Origin: Leuconostoc lactis
GTDB lineage: Bacteria > Bacillota > Bacilli > Lactobacillales > Lactobacillaceae
Direction of reading: 5' to 3'
Length of the DNA stretch: 64,000 nt
Assembly: GCF_007954625.1 (NCBI RefSeq)
Contig: NZ_CP042420.1
Location: forward strand, 452,501 to 516,500
A program made the position numbers and the translations under genes. Of this stretch, positions 56,805 through 64,000 are shown piece after piece (the stretch's first letter is position 1; every line of letters begins with the position of its first letter). A model generated the notes under the pieces. It was not told the DNA's origin. It worked only from the letters and a program-made list of their open reading frames with translations, and made no database searches.

Positions 56805-57542
56805 ATGACCAAAAAATACATCATTAAAATTGGCGGTAATGCCGCCCAACAGCTCACGCCTGCGTTTTTTGACACGATTAAACACTGGCAAAAACAACAT
56901 ATTCAAGTGGCCATCGTCCATGGCGGTGGTGATCAGATTTCTAATTTGATGACGCAATTCAACGAACCGGTACAAAAATTTAACGGTATTCGGGTCACCA
57001 CCGTGCAAGGCCTTCATATCACACAAATGGCGCTCCTCGGCCAAGTGCAACCAGCGCTAACCGAAGCCTTTCGGCAACACGGCATCGCAGCCATCGGACT
57101 TAATGCCGGTAGTAATCAACTGTTAACCGGCCATGTGTTGGATCAGGCACTTTATGGCTATGTGGGCGTTATTCACCAAGTCAACACCCAGCTCATCCAA
57201 CAACTTTGGCAGCAAAATTTAATCCCAATTATCGCCCCCCTTGCCATGACAAATGACGGCCAGTGGTTAAATGTCAACGCTGACCACGCAGCCACCGCCA
57301 TTGCCAAACAACTCCACGCTGACGCCTTGTATTTACTCACTGACGTTGCCGGCGTGAAAGTCAGTGGTTGCTTATTACAAAAACTCACCAAAAAAACGGC
57401 GCAACAATTAACCGCTGATCACCTCGTCACTGGTGGCATGATTCCAAAAATCAACAGTGCCTTAAGCGCGGTCAAACGCGGGGTTCATCATGTCCATATC
57501 ACCAACACCGTCACCCAACCGGGCACGGTCGTTACACTTTAA
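56805..57542 (+). CDS. argB: N-acetylglutamate kinase
   Basis: Second step of the pathway. 245 residues, amino-acid kinase fold: IIKIGGNAA, VAIVHGGGDQISNLM, GLNAGSNQLL and LLTDVAGVKV. It lacks the N-terminal helix of arginine-inhibited forms, so feedback control may act elsewhere. Ribosome site AAGGAG. Confidence 0.95.
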   Translation: MTKKYIIKIGGNAAQQLTPAFFDTIKHWQKQHIQVAIVHGGGDQISNLMTQFNEPVQKFNGIRVTTVQGLHITQMALLGQVQPALTEAFRQHGIAAIGLNAGSNQLLTGHVLDQALYGYVGVIHQVNTQLIQQLWQQNLIPIIAPLAMTNDGQWLNVNADHAATAIAKQLHADALYLLTDVAGVKVSGCLLQKLTKKTAQQLTADHLVTGGMIPKINSALSAVKRGVHHVHITNTVTQPGTVVTL

Positions 57543-57555
57543 CAAGGAGTACCTT

Positions 57556-58677
57556 ATGACCCTCTTTCCTAATTATCACCGTGCACCCGTGACTTTTATC
57601 CAAGCGCAAAATGCCACTTGGTTTGACGACCAAGGACAGGCCTATAGTGATTTAACCAGCGGCATTGGCGTCTATAACATTGGCGCAACTCACCCCAAAG
57701 TCGTAGCAGCCTTGACGCAGCAAGCTGAAAAAATGTGGCATATCCCCAATTTATATCAAAATCCTTTGCAAGAGGCCGTGGCCCAACAACTCGGTGGCAA
57801 TGATTACACGACTTATTTTGCCAATTCTGGTGCCGAAGCAAATGAAGCGGCGATTAAACTCGCACGTCTGGTAACCGGTAAATCAACGATTATCTCGTTT
57901 ACCAACTCGTTTCACGGTCGCACCTATGCGGCCATGTCAGCCACCGGGCAAGACAGTATTCATGCTGGCCTACCCATGTTGACCGGCTTTACTTACGCGA
58001 AATTCAACGATATTACCAGCGTCAAAGCACTGATCACCGACGATACGGCGGCCATTATGTTGGAATTGGTGCAGGGTGAAGGTGGTGTTTTCCCCGCTGA
58101 CCCAGCCTTTGTCGCTGAGTTAGTTAATTTAGCGAAAACAAATGGCATTTTGTTACTGGTTGATGAAGTCCAGACGGGCATGGGCCGAACTGGCACAAGA
58201 TTTGCTTTTGAACAATATGGTTTCACGCCAGACATTTTTACCACCGCCAAAGGATTGGCTAACGGCATTCCGGTTGGTGCCATGTTAGCGAAAAACGAAT
58301 TCGCCCCTGCTTTGGCCTATGGTACACACGGTTCCACTTTTGGCGGCAATCCCTTAGTCATGTCCGCTGCACAAGCGACCCTGACTATCTTAGATGAGGT
58401 GTTACCAACTTTACCGGAAAAAGTGGCCTTATTTTGGGATAAGTTAGCTGAATTTAAAAACTTATCAGTCGTTGATGACGTCCGCGGTCTGGGGATGATG
58501 GCCGGTATGTCACTCACGGTGCCAGTGGATCAAGTCGTTGCTGATCTCTTGCAAGAACACATTATTGTCTTATCCGCCGGCCACAACACGTTACGCCTGC
58601 TGCCACCATTAACAATTCCCACCGCCCAACTATTAGAGACGTTAGATAAAATTAAAATTCAACTTGATAAAATTTAG
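57556..58677 (+). CDS. argD: acetylornithine aminotransferase
   Basis: Fourth step, PLP enzyme of 373 residues. SGIGVYNIGATHP, NSGAEANEAAIKLAR, LVDEVQTGMGRTG and the Schiff-base Lys in TTAKGLANGIPVG. A little shorter than the usual 390-400. ATG 57556 follows AAGGAG. argF, argG and argH are not in the window. The tRNA-Asn promoter overlaps its last codons. Confidence 0.94.
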   Translation: MTLFPNYHRAPVTFIQAQNATWFDDQGQAYSDLTSGIGVYNIGATHPKVVAALTQQAEKMWHIPNLYQNPLQEAVAQQLGGNDYTTYFANSGAEANEAAIKLARLVTGKSTIISFTNSFHGRTYAAMSATGQDSIHAGLPMLTGFTYAKFNDITSVKALITDDTAAIMLELVQGEGGVFPADPAFVAELVNLAKTNGILLLVDEVQTGMGRTGTRFAFEQYGFTPDIFTTAKGLANGIPVGAMLAKNEFAPALAYGTHGSTFGGNPLVMSAAQATLTILDEVLPTLPEKVALFWDKLAEFKNLSVVDDVRGLGMMAGMSLTVPVDQVVADLLQEHIIVLSAGHNTLRLLPPLTIPTAQLLETLDKIKIQLDKI

Positions 58678-58680
58678 TTG

Positions 58681-58709
58681 TTGACAATTAATTCTCATGT
58701 TGTTATACT
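58681..58709 (+). promoter_or_regulatory. tRNA-Asn promoter
   Basis: -35 TTGACA (58681-58686), 17-bp spacer, -10 TATACT (58704-58709); near consensus, 4 bp after the argD stop. Confidence 0.88.
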
Positions 58710-58734
58710 TAAATAGTTGAGTAAACAACAAATT

Positions 58735-58804
58735 GCTCCATAGTTCAGTGGTAGAATAACGCACTGTTAATGCGCAGGTCCCTGGTTCGAATCCAGGTGG
58801 AGCA
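58735..58804 (+). tRNA. trnN: tRNA-Asn (GUU)
   Basis: Acceptor GCTCCAT/GTGGAGC (one wobble), D arm TTC/GAA, anticodon loop CTGTTAA giving GUU, T arm CCTGG-TTCGAAT-CCAGG. About 70 nt; the first pair of the anticodon stem is A-C. The ends are set by acceptor pairing and could shift by one base. Confidence 0.92.
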
Positions 58805-58825
58805 GTACAGAATTGATTTATATTA

Positions 58826-58862
58826 GAAAGCACATGATTTAAATCATGTGCTTTTTCTTTTA
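58826..58862 (+). terminator. tRNA-Asn terminator
   Basis: AAAGCACATGATTT / AAATCATGTGCTTT followed by TTCTTTT. Confidence 0.88.
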
Positions 58863-59171
58863 CAAAATATAATCTCATAATGATTGTAGTATTCTTCAAT
58901 AGTCATAAAATTACGTTAAATTAACTCATTCATTATTATTCTGGCTTAAGTGGTAATTTTTTATTTATTGGTCCGTGATTATTGCATGAAAAAAAACTAA
59001 CCTATTTTACTATGATATCAAGCAATTACTGACCTTATTCTCTTTATGAAAGTAAAGACTTTCTCTCATAAACTGTAGGTATGGTAAGAAAAATCAAATA
59101 AGCATATTTGTTGATATTTTACAAGCCTTTGTTATATTATAAGGATATAAAGATATAGGGGGATTAATTGA
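58863..59171. other. AT-rich intergenic region after tRNA-Asn
   Basis: About 310 bp, visibly more AT-rich than the rest of the window, with no gene. A promoter candidate for the following gene is TTGATA (59111-59116), 16 bp, TATATT (59133-59138). I found no direct repeat of the tRNA 3' end that would mark an attachment site. Confidence 0.5.
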
Positions 59172-59758
59172 ATGAATAGTGTAGTGAAAAAGAGTATTGT
59201 TGCAGTAACAGGTGCATTAGCACTTGTAGTAGCTGGTGGGAGCTCCGTACATGCTTACACTAGTTGGCAGGCTGGTAAGGAACATCTGACAAGACCTCAG
59301 AATACATTGATAAGTTAACGGACCATATTAAGCAGATTAATGATGACCAAAAGAAACGCCTCGATGAGGTTAACACCTTAACAAAGAAGGCTACTGACTT
59401 AGAAAAACGAGCTGAAAAAGCAGAAAAGCTAAGAGACTTTACTCAAGCTGAGTTAAATCAAAACAATGCTAATTGGTTGAAAGACAGGACAGATAGGGAT
59501 GCTATTCAAGCTGAACTTAACGAAGTAAAGAACCAAATTTCTGAGAAAGAACAAACTATTGAAAAGAACGCAACTGAAATTACTCGTCTGAATGATGAAC
59601 TAGCTAAGGCTAAGGATAAAAGTTCAAAAGATGATAAGAAAATTTCAGAATTAGAAGAAGCTATTGGTGACGCCCAGAAATTAAGAGAAAAAGCAGAAAA
59701 GGCTTACATGGACGCAACCAAAGATCAAGTAAAAAACAATCAAGCAAAACAACAATAA
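59172..59758 (+). pseudogene. secreted coiled-coil protein gene with frameshift
   Basis: Frame 1 runs 59172-59318: ATG behind GGGGG, a signal peptide (KKSIVAVTGALALVVAGGSS, cleavage after HA) and then YTSWQAGKEHL before a stop. From about 59288 the -1 frame continues as DKTSEYIDKLTDHIKQIND and then a long Lys/Glu coiled coil to the stop at 59758. Joined, this gives about 195 residues, matching the intact neighbour at 60148-60744 in layout (signal peptide, aromatic-Trp, then YIDxL). No slippery heptamer is present, so I read one lost base: a pseudogene or an assembly error. Confidence 0.7.
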
Positions 59759-59766
59759 ACACTATT

Positions 59767-59798
59767 GAGCAACCTTTCGGGGTTGCTTTTTTATTTTA
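59767..59798 (+). terminator. terminator of the frameshifted gene
   Basis: AGCAACC-TTTCG-GGGTTGCT followed by TTTTTATTTT. Confidence 0.85.
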
Positions 59799-60049
59799 TT
59801 TATATTCTACATTTGGCTCAGGAATACATATGTATTTCTTTTGAAAACATAGAAAAACCCCACAAATTAGATTTACAGCTAACTATTGGGGGTAGTTTAT
59901 ATCAACAGTATCATTTTTTTGCAATCATTTTAAAACTAAAAAATAGCCTTATTTTAGAACTAATCAACTGATTTTAATGGCGTTTCCCACCTTTTTTGAC
60001 TATGTTAAAAATATGTCTTACAGCCTTTTTCTTATTTATCAACACATAC
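59799..60049. other. AT-rich region without genes
   Basis: About 250 bp of low-GC sequence with one 68-codon open frame (from 59765) that lacks a ribosome site and has no recognisable features; I do not regard it as a gene. Confidence 0.5.
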
Positions 60050-60094
60050 AAAAAGAGACTAACTACCACTTATTAGTGGGTTAGTCTCTTTTAT
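60050..60094. terminator. bidirectional terminator
   Basis: AAAGAGACTAAC pairs with GTTAGTCTCTTT around an inner CCACT/AGTGG stem, with A- and T-runs outside; lies after the minus-strand coiled-coil gene. Confidence 0.8.
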
Positions 60095-60147
60095 AATGAA
60101 AGATAACAGACATTTAGTTGTTAGCTGACGTTGTAATGCAACATTAT

Positions 60148-60744
60148 TTAATCCACTTTATGTCGAGGATCGTTTGCTATCTGTTCAGCATGCTCCTTTA
60201 ATTTTCTCATCTCCTCAACTGCCGCATTCATGTCAGCCTCGTGAGCAGTCTCAACCGCGTTTCGCGTTTCTTGTTCCTTTGCTTGTTCCTTTTGTCTAAT
60301 CAGATTTTCCTGATCAGCAAGAAGATTGTTCTTTTCACCAGTCAGTCGATTAATCGTGTCGTTCAGCTGATTAATTGTGTTACTATTTGTAGTAATGTCT
60401 CTCTGTAAATCAATAAGCCGTTGCTGCATATCAGGAGTTCCTAATTTCGCTTGCAATTCACTCTCAAGCCTATTTTTTTCAGTAATAAGTGTATTATTTT
60501 CAGTAGCAAGTCTATTTTTTTCAGTTTCAGCATTTGCCAACAATGTGTCAACACTCGATTTTTGTTCTTTCAATTTCCTTATTCGTCCAGCTAATTCGTC
60601 AATGTAATTCTTAGTTTCCGTTATATGCTGATTTCCAGCGGTACTTTCCCACTTCGTAAAAGCATACGCTGTTCCCCCAAACAAAACCATAGCAAATGCT
60701 AGGATTGCGCCAGGTAAAGCGATTTTAGTAACTAGATTCTTCAT
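60148..60744 (-). CDS. secreted coiled-coil protein
   Basis: 198 residues. N-terminal signal/anchor at about 7-28 (ALPGAILAFAMVLFGGTAYA), FTKWESTAGNQ, then a heptad-rich coiled coil with YIDELAGRIRKLKEQ and repeated LATENN/LITEKN units to near the end. No cell-wall anchor motif (LPxTG), LysM or other domain. Related to the frameshifted gene 400 bp to the right-hand side on the opposite strand; both lie in an AT-rich block, suggesting local duplication or acquisition. Ribosome site GAGGG. Function unknown; a structural surface or periplasmic-space protein is a guess. Confidence 0.75.
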   Translation of the reverse strand: MKNLVTKIALPGAILAFAMVLFGGTAYAFTKWESTAGNQHITETKNYIDELAGRIRKLKEQKSSVDTLLANAETEKNRLATENNTLITEKNRLESELQAKLGTPDMQQRLIDLQRDITTNSNTINQLNDTINRLTGEKNNLLADQENLIRQKEQAKEQETRNAVETAHEADMNAAVEEMRKLKEHAEQIANDPRHKVD

Positions 60745-60937
60745 AGTTTTACCCTCAACTCTCGATACATTTTTCTGTTTTTGGTTTGTGATACATCTTT
60801 CAAAATATTAATCACTTATCATAACACACACTATTTTCAGTTAATATTTTACGCTCTTTTAAAATATTATCAATAATATTGTGTAATTATTTTTGTAATA
60901 AAAAACAGAGACTCGTCTCCGTACAACCCTCAGCAAC

Positions 60938-60987
60938 TAAAAAAGCCATGCAGACTAGTCTCACAACTAGCCCACACGGCTTTTTAT
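60938..60987 (-). terminator. menG terminator
   Basis: Minus strand AAAAAGCC and GGCTTTTTT outer arms with inner GGCTAG/CTAGTC pairing after the menG stop. Confidence 0.7.
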
Positions 60988-60988
60988 T

Positions 60989-61699
60989 TTATTTCACGGC
61001 ATAATGCGCAGCAGCAGCGCCAAGATTAAAACGTGAAATCGTGACCTTTTCAAATCCCACCTGTAATAACCGTTGTCCTAACGTGCGATAATCCATGAAC
61101 TGTTCGGTGGTCTCATCCAGGTACTTGTACTCTTGATACTTCCCTTTAGCAAATAACTTACCAAACATTGGCATCACCTGGCCAAAATACAATTGCCAGA
61201 ACGGCTTCACCACTGGGTTATCAGGTTGTGACGTCTCTAAAATCACCAACTGCCCCCCTGGCTTAAGGACACGATACATTTCCTGCAAACCAAGCACTGG
61301 ATCAGGTAAGTTTCGCAGACCAAAGCCAATCGTCACAATATCAAACGTATTGTTGTCAAACGGCAAGGCCATTGCATCCCCTTGCACTAACGTGATTTTA
61401 TCAAAATAATCACTGACGTCGACTTTCTTTTGCCCAATTGCCAACATTTCCTCACTAAAATCAAGGCCTGTCACATGGGCAGTTGGATCACTTTTTTCCG
61501 CCAAAGCTAACGCCCAGTCAGCGGTTCCAGTCGCTAGATCAATAATATTTGCGCCTTCTGGAAAGGTCATCCGTGCCATTACTTTTTGGCGCCACAACTT
61601 ATGCGTGCCGAGTGAGATGATGTTATTCATCTTGTCATATTCAGGGGCAATCGTATTAAAAAGTGCCCGCACATCAGTATTTTTTGGTGATTGTGTCAT
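60989..61699 (-). CDS. menG: demethylmenaquinone methyltransferase
   Basis: Last step of menaquinone synthesis. 236 residues, class I SAM methyltransferase: IIDLATGTADWALALA (SAM site), VTGLDFSEEML, QGDAMALPFDNNTFD, GFGLRNLPD and MYRVLKPGGQLVILE. Follows menE by 43 nt, which include a GTGAGC/GCTCAC hairpin. The other men genes are not in the window; many LAB keep only part of the pathway. Confidence 0.93.
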   Translation of the reverse strand: MTQSPKNTDVRALFNTIAPEYDKMNNIISLGTHKLWRQKVMARMTFPEGANIIDLATGTADWALALAEKSDPTAHVTGLDFSEEMLAIGQKKVDVSDYFDKITLVQGDAMALPFDNNTFDIVTIGFGLRNLPDPVLGLQEMYRVLKPGGQLVILETSQPDNPVVKPFWQLYFGQVMPMFGKLFAKGKYQEYKYLDETTEQFMDYRTLGQRLLQVGFEKVTISRFNLGAAAAHYAVK

Positions 61700-61742
61700 A
61701 AGTTTTTATCCGTGAGCTGTGTCGCTCACGCCTACTCCTCTT

Positions 61743-63191
61743 TTATTGTAACGCCGTTAATGTCTCAAGCTCCGCTGCGAACAAGCGTCGTTGCACCTTG
61801 CCACTCGCCGTAACATGCCAAGTATTGGCTTGATAGAAGCGTTGTGGCACCTTATAATGGGCCAACTGTTCGCGACCAAAACGCCGCAATGCGGCCGCAG
61901 ATAAGTCCGTCCCCATCACAACAGCGACCGGCACTGCCCCCCACTTATCATCTGGCACACCCACGACAACCATTTTCTGCAGTCCTGGCATGGTTGCATA
62001 GGCGGCTTCAACTTCATCCGGGAAAATATTTTCCCCACCAGAGCTAATCATATCGCCTTCGCGCCCTTGAATGTATAAAAAACCATCATCATCAAGATAC
62101 CCAAAATCCTCGGTGTTAAACCAGCCTGCCTGCATATTTTTAGCCAACAATTCAGGTTGGTTTAAATAGCCTGGTGTTAAGGTTGGTGATTTGAGCCAAA
62201 CAGCGCCAGACGTTCCCGGCGCTACCGGTTGACCTGCTGCATCACGAATACTCAAACTAACGGGAAATAGTGGTTTCCCGACTGATCCTATTTTTACCTG
62301 GGCATCAGCCGCATCTAACGCCACCACTTGTGACGCCGTTTCCGTCATGCCATAGGATTGAATAATGGGGAGTTGGTGCGCCGCTGCTTGTTGCAACGTG
62401 GTAGCGTCGGTTGGCCCGCCACCAAGTAGTAGCGTTCTAAAGTGTGGATTATACGTCACACCAGCTGGTAAATCCGCCAGTAACTGTTTAAGCATCACAG
62501 GCACGGCTGACATTGTGGTAATTGTATCATGAATCAGTAAGTCATTAATGTGATGCGAATCAAATTTCTCAACCAATACCACCCGCATCCCATAAATTAA
62601 GCTCCGCATTAAAATGGCAAATCCACTAATATGGAAAATCGGCACCACGGCCAACCAAGCATCCTGACTAGTGAGTCCCAGATTAAGCGCACTGCCCATC
62701 GCTGACATCCAATGATTATAATACGTCTGCATCACGCCTTTTGGTTGGCGTGTCGTGCCCGACGTATACATCACGCTCGTCACAAAGTCATCGGGATACT
62801 CAGCCACTGGTGTCACCGGTTGACCGGCTGGCAATTGCGAAAATTTAACTTGTTGGGCCACCGCCAATTCAGCTGTGTAACCGTCATCGGTCAATAATAA
62901 CGAAACACCGGCATCCGCCAACTGGTAGTTAATTTCAGCAACAGACAAGCGCCGATTAATAAAAACAATGGTTTTGCCCAATTGTTGCAGGCCCATAATA
63001 ACCAAATAACCTTGTAGACTATTGGTCATGATCACGGCCACGCGTGAATTTTCATCCCCCAATGCGGCGATCTGACCCGCGATTTGTTGTGCCGTTTGGG
63101 CCACTTCTTGAAATGTTAAGTGTTGTTGTCCAGCTGAAACGGCCACGCGGTTTGGGGTTAACCGGGCGCGTTTCACCAACCAATTTTCCAT
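61743..63191 (-). CDS. menE: o-succinylbenzoate-CoA ligase
   Basis: 482-residue adenylating enzyme of menaquinone synthesis. AMP motif MYTSGTTRQPKGV, then QSYGMTETASQV, WFNTEDFGYLDDDGFLYIQGR (the hinge Asp) and the C-terminal catalytic Lys in TASGKVQRR. Closest acyl-CoA ligase relatives cannot be excluded by eye, but the pairing with menG supports menE. Ribosome site GAGG. Confidence 0.88.
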   Translation of the reverse strand: MENWLVKRARLTPNRVAVSAGQQHLTFQEVAQTAQQIAGQIAALGDENSRVAVIMTNSLQGYLVIMGLQQLGKTIVFINRRLSVAEINYQLADAGVSLLLTDDGYTAELAVAQQVKFSQLPAGQPVTPVAEYPDDFVTSVMYTSGTTRQPKGVMQTYYNHWMSAMGSALNLGLTSQDAWLAVVPIFHISGFAILMRSLIYGMRVVLVEKFDSHHINDLLIHDTITTMSAVPVMLKQLLADLPAGVTYNPHFRTLLLGGGPTDATTLQQAAAHQLPIIQSYGMTETASQVVALDAADAQVKIGSVGKPLFPVSLSIRDAAGQPVAPGTSGAVWLKSPTLTPGYLNQPELLAKNMQAGWFNTEDFGYLDDDGFLYIQGREGDMISSGGENIFPDEVEAAYATMPGLQKMVVVGVPDDKWGAVPVAVVMGTDLSAAALRRFGREQLAHYKVPQRFYQANTWHVTASGKVQRRLFAAELETLTALQ

Positions 63192-63244
63192 GTTTTAAAC
63201 CTCTTTAATCACTCTCTATCATACCACGCAGGCTTAAAATAACC

Positions 63245-63273
63245 TTGCATTTTTTAATTTACAGTTGTAGACT
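63245..63273 (+). promoter_or_regulatory. cop operon promoter and CopY box
   Basis: -35 TTGCAT (63245-63250), 17-bp spacer, -10 TAGACT (63268-63273). TACAGTTGTA at 63260-63269 is a match to the CopY operator TACANNTGTA and overlaps the -10. The ATG of copY follows 6 nt after the -10, with no ribosome site. Confidence 0.7.
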
Positions 63274-63279
63274 AATAGT

Positions 63280-63726
63280 ATGATCAAACAAACACAAACA
63301 ATGACAACAAGTGAATGGGAAATTATGCGCGTGATTTGGACGTTAGGAGAAGCGACCAGCCGCCAAATTATTCGCGTGATGGCACAGAAAACGGATTGGT
63401 CGCCTTCGACGATCAAAACGCTGATTTCGCGCTTACAAGCCAAAGGCTATTTAACCGACAATGGCGCCAGCCGCGACCGCTTGTATCTGCCAACGGTTGC
63501 GGAACACGAGGCCATGACGGCAACTTTGCAGCGGACTATCCAGGCCATGTGCGCTATGTGCGTTGGTCACGCCTTGGCCGATGTGTTGGCCACCACGCCT
63601 TTGTCGCAAGATGATATCACGCGATTGCAAGCCGTCTTACAGGATAAATACGCCCAAGCACCTGACCACATTGCTTGTGATTGCTTACCACATCAAGAAG
63701 AGGAGAAGACACCCCATGAGAGATGA
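63280..63726 (+). CDS. copY: CopY/TcrY-type copper-responsive repressor
   Basis: 148 residues, BlaI/CopY family. Winged helix at about 8-75 (MTTSEWEIMRVIWTLGEATS, SPSTIKTLISRLQAKGYL). Cysteines occur as Cys91-x2-Cys94 and Cys133-x-Cys135; the usual C-terminal CxCxxxxCxC zinc/copper site is thus reduced to one CxC, with the second pair moved upstream. Copper should displace zinc and release DNA. The CopY box overlaps its promoter, indicating autoregulation. Overlaps the ATPase gene by 11 nt. Confidence 0.92.
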   Translation: MIKQTQTMTTSEWEIMRVIWTLGEATSRQIIRVMAQKTDWSPSTIKTLISRLQAKGYLTDNGASRDRLYLPTVAEHEAMTATLQRTIQAMCAMCVGHALADVLATTPLSQDDITRLQAVLQDKYAQAPDHIACDCLPHQEEEKTPHER

Positions 63727-64000
63727 ACATGAACATCAACACGACCATGAACATCACCAACATCAAGACCATACAGCGATGTCTGGTCACAATATGCATC
63801 ACGAACACCATGAAATGGCTATGACCCATGACCATGACACATCACACACGATGAGCCATGACCATGCAGCCATGGCTCATCATCATATGCACATGTCAGA
63901 TGATCCCGGCATGGCACATATGGATATGACTGACATGGCCCGTCGCTTTTGGTGGTCTTTGGCGTTGATGGTGCCAATTATTATCATTACACCACTGATG
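63716..64000 (+). CDS. copB: copper-translocating P-type ATPase, N-terminal part (cut by window edge)
   Basis: Starts at ATG 63716 behind AGGAG, inside the end of copY, and runs off the window. The first 70 or so residues are dominated by His, Met and Asp (repeats such as HEHQHDHEHH and HHHMHMS), followed by ARRFWWSLALMVPIIIITPLM, the first membrane helix. A His/Met-rich cytoplasmic tail instead of CxxC domains is the CopB type, which exports copper or silver. The catalytic domains lie outside. Confidence 0.88.
   Translation, partial: MRDEHEHQHDHEHHQHQDHTAMSGHNMHHEHHEMAMTHDHDTSHTMSHDHAAMAHHHMHMSDDPGMAHMDMTDMARRFWWSLALMVPIIIITPLM

Noticed and set aside
59280..59300. Programmed -1 frameshift in the coiled-coil gene
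   Set aside because: No slippery heptamer or following stem is visible; a one-base loss is simpler.
59765..59971. 68-codon plus-strand frame after the frameshifted coiled-coil gene
   Set aside because: Begins inside a terminator, no ribosome site, very AT-rich, no recognisable features.

Overview
The window looks like chromosomal DNA from a Gram-positive lactic acid bacterium of the family Lactobacillaceae, most likely genus Weissella. I base this on the 16S rRNA text, the gene repertoire (heterofermentative-type LAB genes, a hydroxyisocaproate dehydrogenase very like the one known from Weissella (Lactobacillus) confusus, split menE/menG, Rgg-type regulator) and a base composition in the mid-forties percent GC. 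I cannot name the species. Nearly every gene from 1 to 32.7 kb lies on the minus strand, including the rRNA, pgk and ATP synthase genes. The replication fork therefore probably moves right to left here, with the origin beyond the right side. A perfect 16-bp ParB site (parS) at 43.7 kb fits an origin-side position.

Layout, left to right. 1-2.1 kb: 16S rRNA with two tandem promoters. 2.1-7.3 kb: cysS, pgk, and a gtfA/gtfB pair for protein O-glycosylation (the GtfB is short). 7.4-9.6 kb: DHA2 drug exporter plus DUF4811 protein under an operator-like palindrome. 9.7-13 kb: coaA, helD, tRNA-Glu. 13-16 kb: Old Yellow Enzyme-type oxidoreductase, Rgg-like regulator, secreted LysM/Apf-type cell-wall protein. 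16.2-21.3 kb: phosphonate-family ABC transporter (phnDCEE) with a 5'-nucleotidase-like phosphatase. 21.7-28.3 kb: complete F1Fo ATP synthase operon. 28.7-32.7 kb: uracil permease, a CcpA-site promoter driving only a 20-codon ORF, prfC, alpha-carbonic anhydrase. 32.8-37.9 kb: nnrE, an unknown Cys-x-Cys protein, uppP, tRNA-Lys, hemolysin III, DegV, two FluC fluoride channels.

38.0-41.0 kb is the most remarkable part: a predicted tryptophan ABC transporter (trpXYZ) preceded by a short leader ORF with tandem Trp codons and a set of mutually exclusive hairpins ending in an intrinsic terminator. This looks like classical ribosome-mediated attenuation rather than the T-box normally found in Firmicutes. 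41-50 kb: amino-acid permease, azlCD, 2-hydroxyacid dehydrogenase, nucleoside CNT carrier, and a nucleoside-type ABC importer without its BMP lipoprotein. 50-54.4 kb: ktrBA potassium uptake, an alpha/beta hydrolase, a small HTH protein diverging from an unknown gene across an 11-bp inverted repeat, and a PEBP-like protein. 54.5-58.7 kb: argCJBD (glutamate to ornithine). 58.7-61 kb: tRNA-Asn followed by an AT-rich block with two related secreted coiled-coil genes, one frameshifted. 61-64 kb: menG, menE, then copY and the start of a His-rich copper ATPase.

A second recurring theme is promoter geometry. At least six genes (prfC, ktrB, copY, fluC, an Old Yellow Enzyme gene and an unknown gene) have a -10 box ending 6-7 nt before the ATG and no usable Shine-Dalgarno, as expected for leaderless mRNAs. 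All function calls come from reading motifs by eye; no database search was run.
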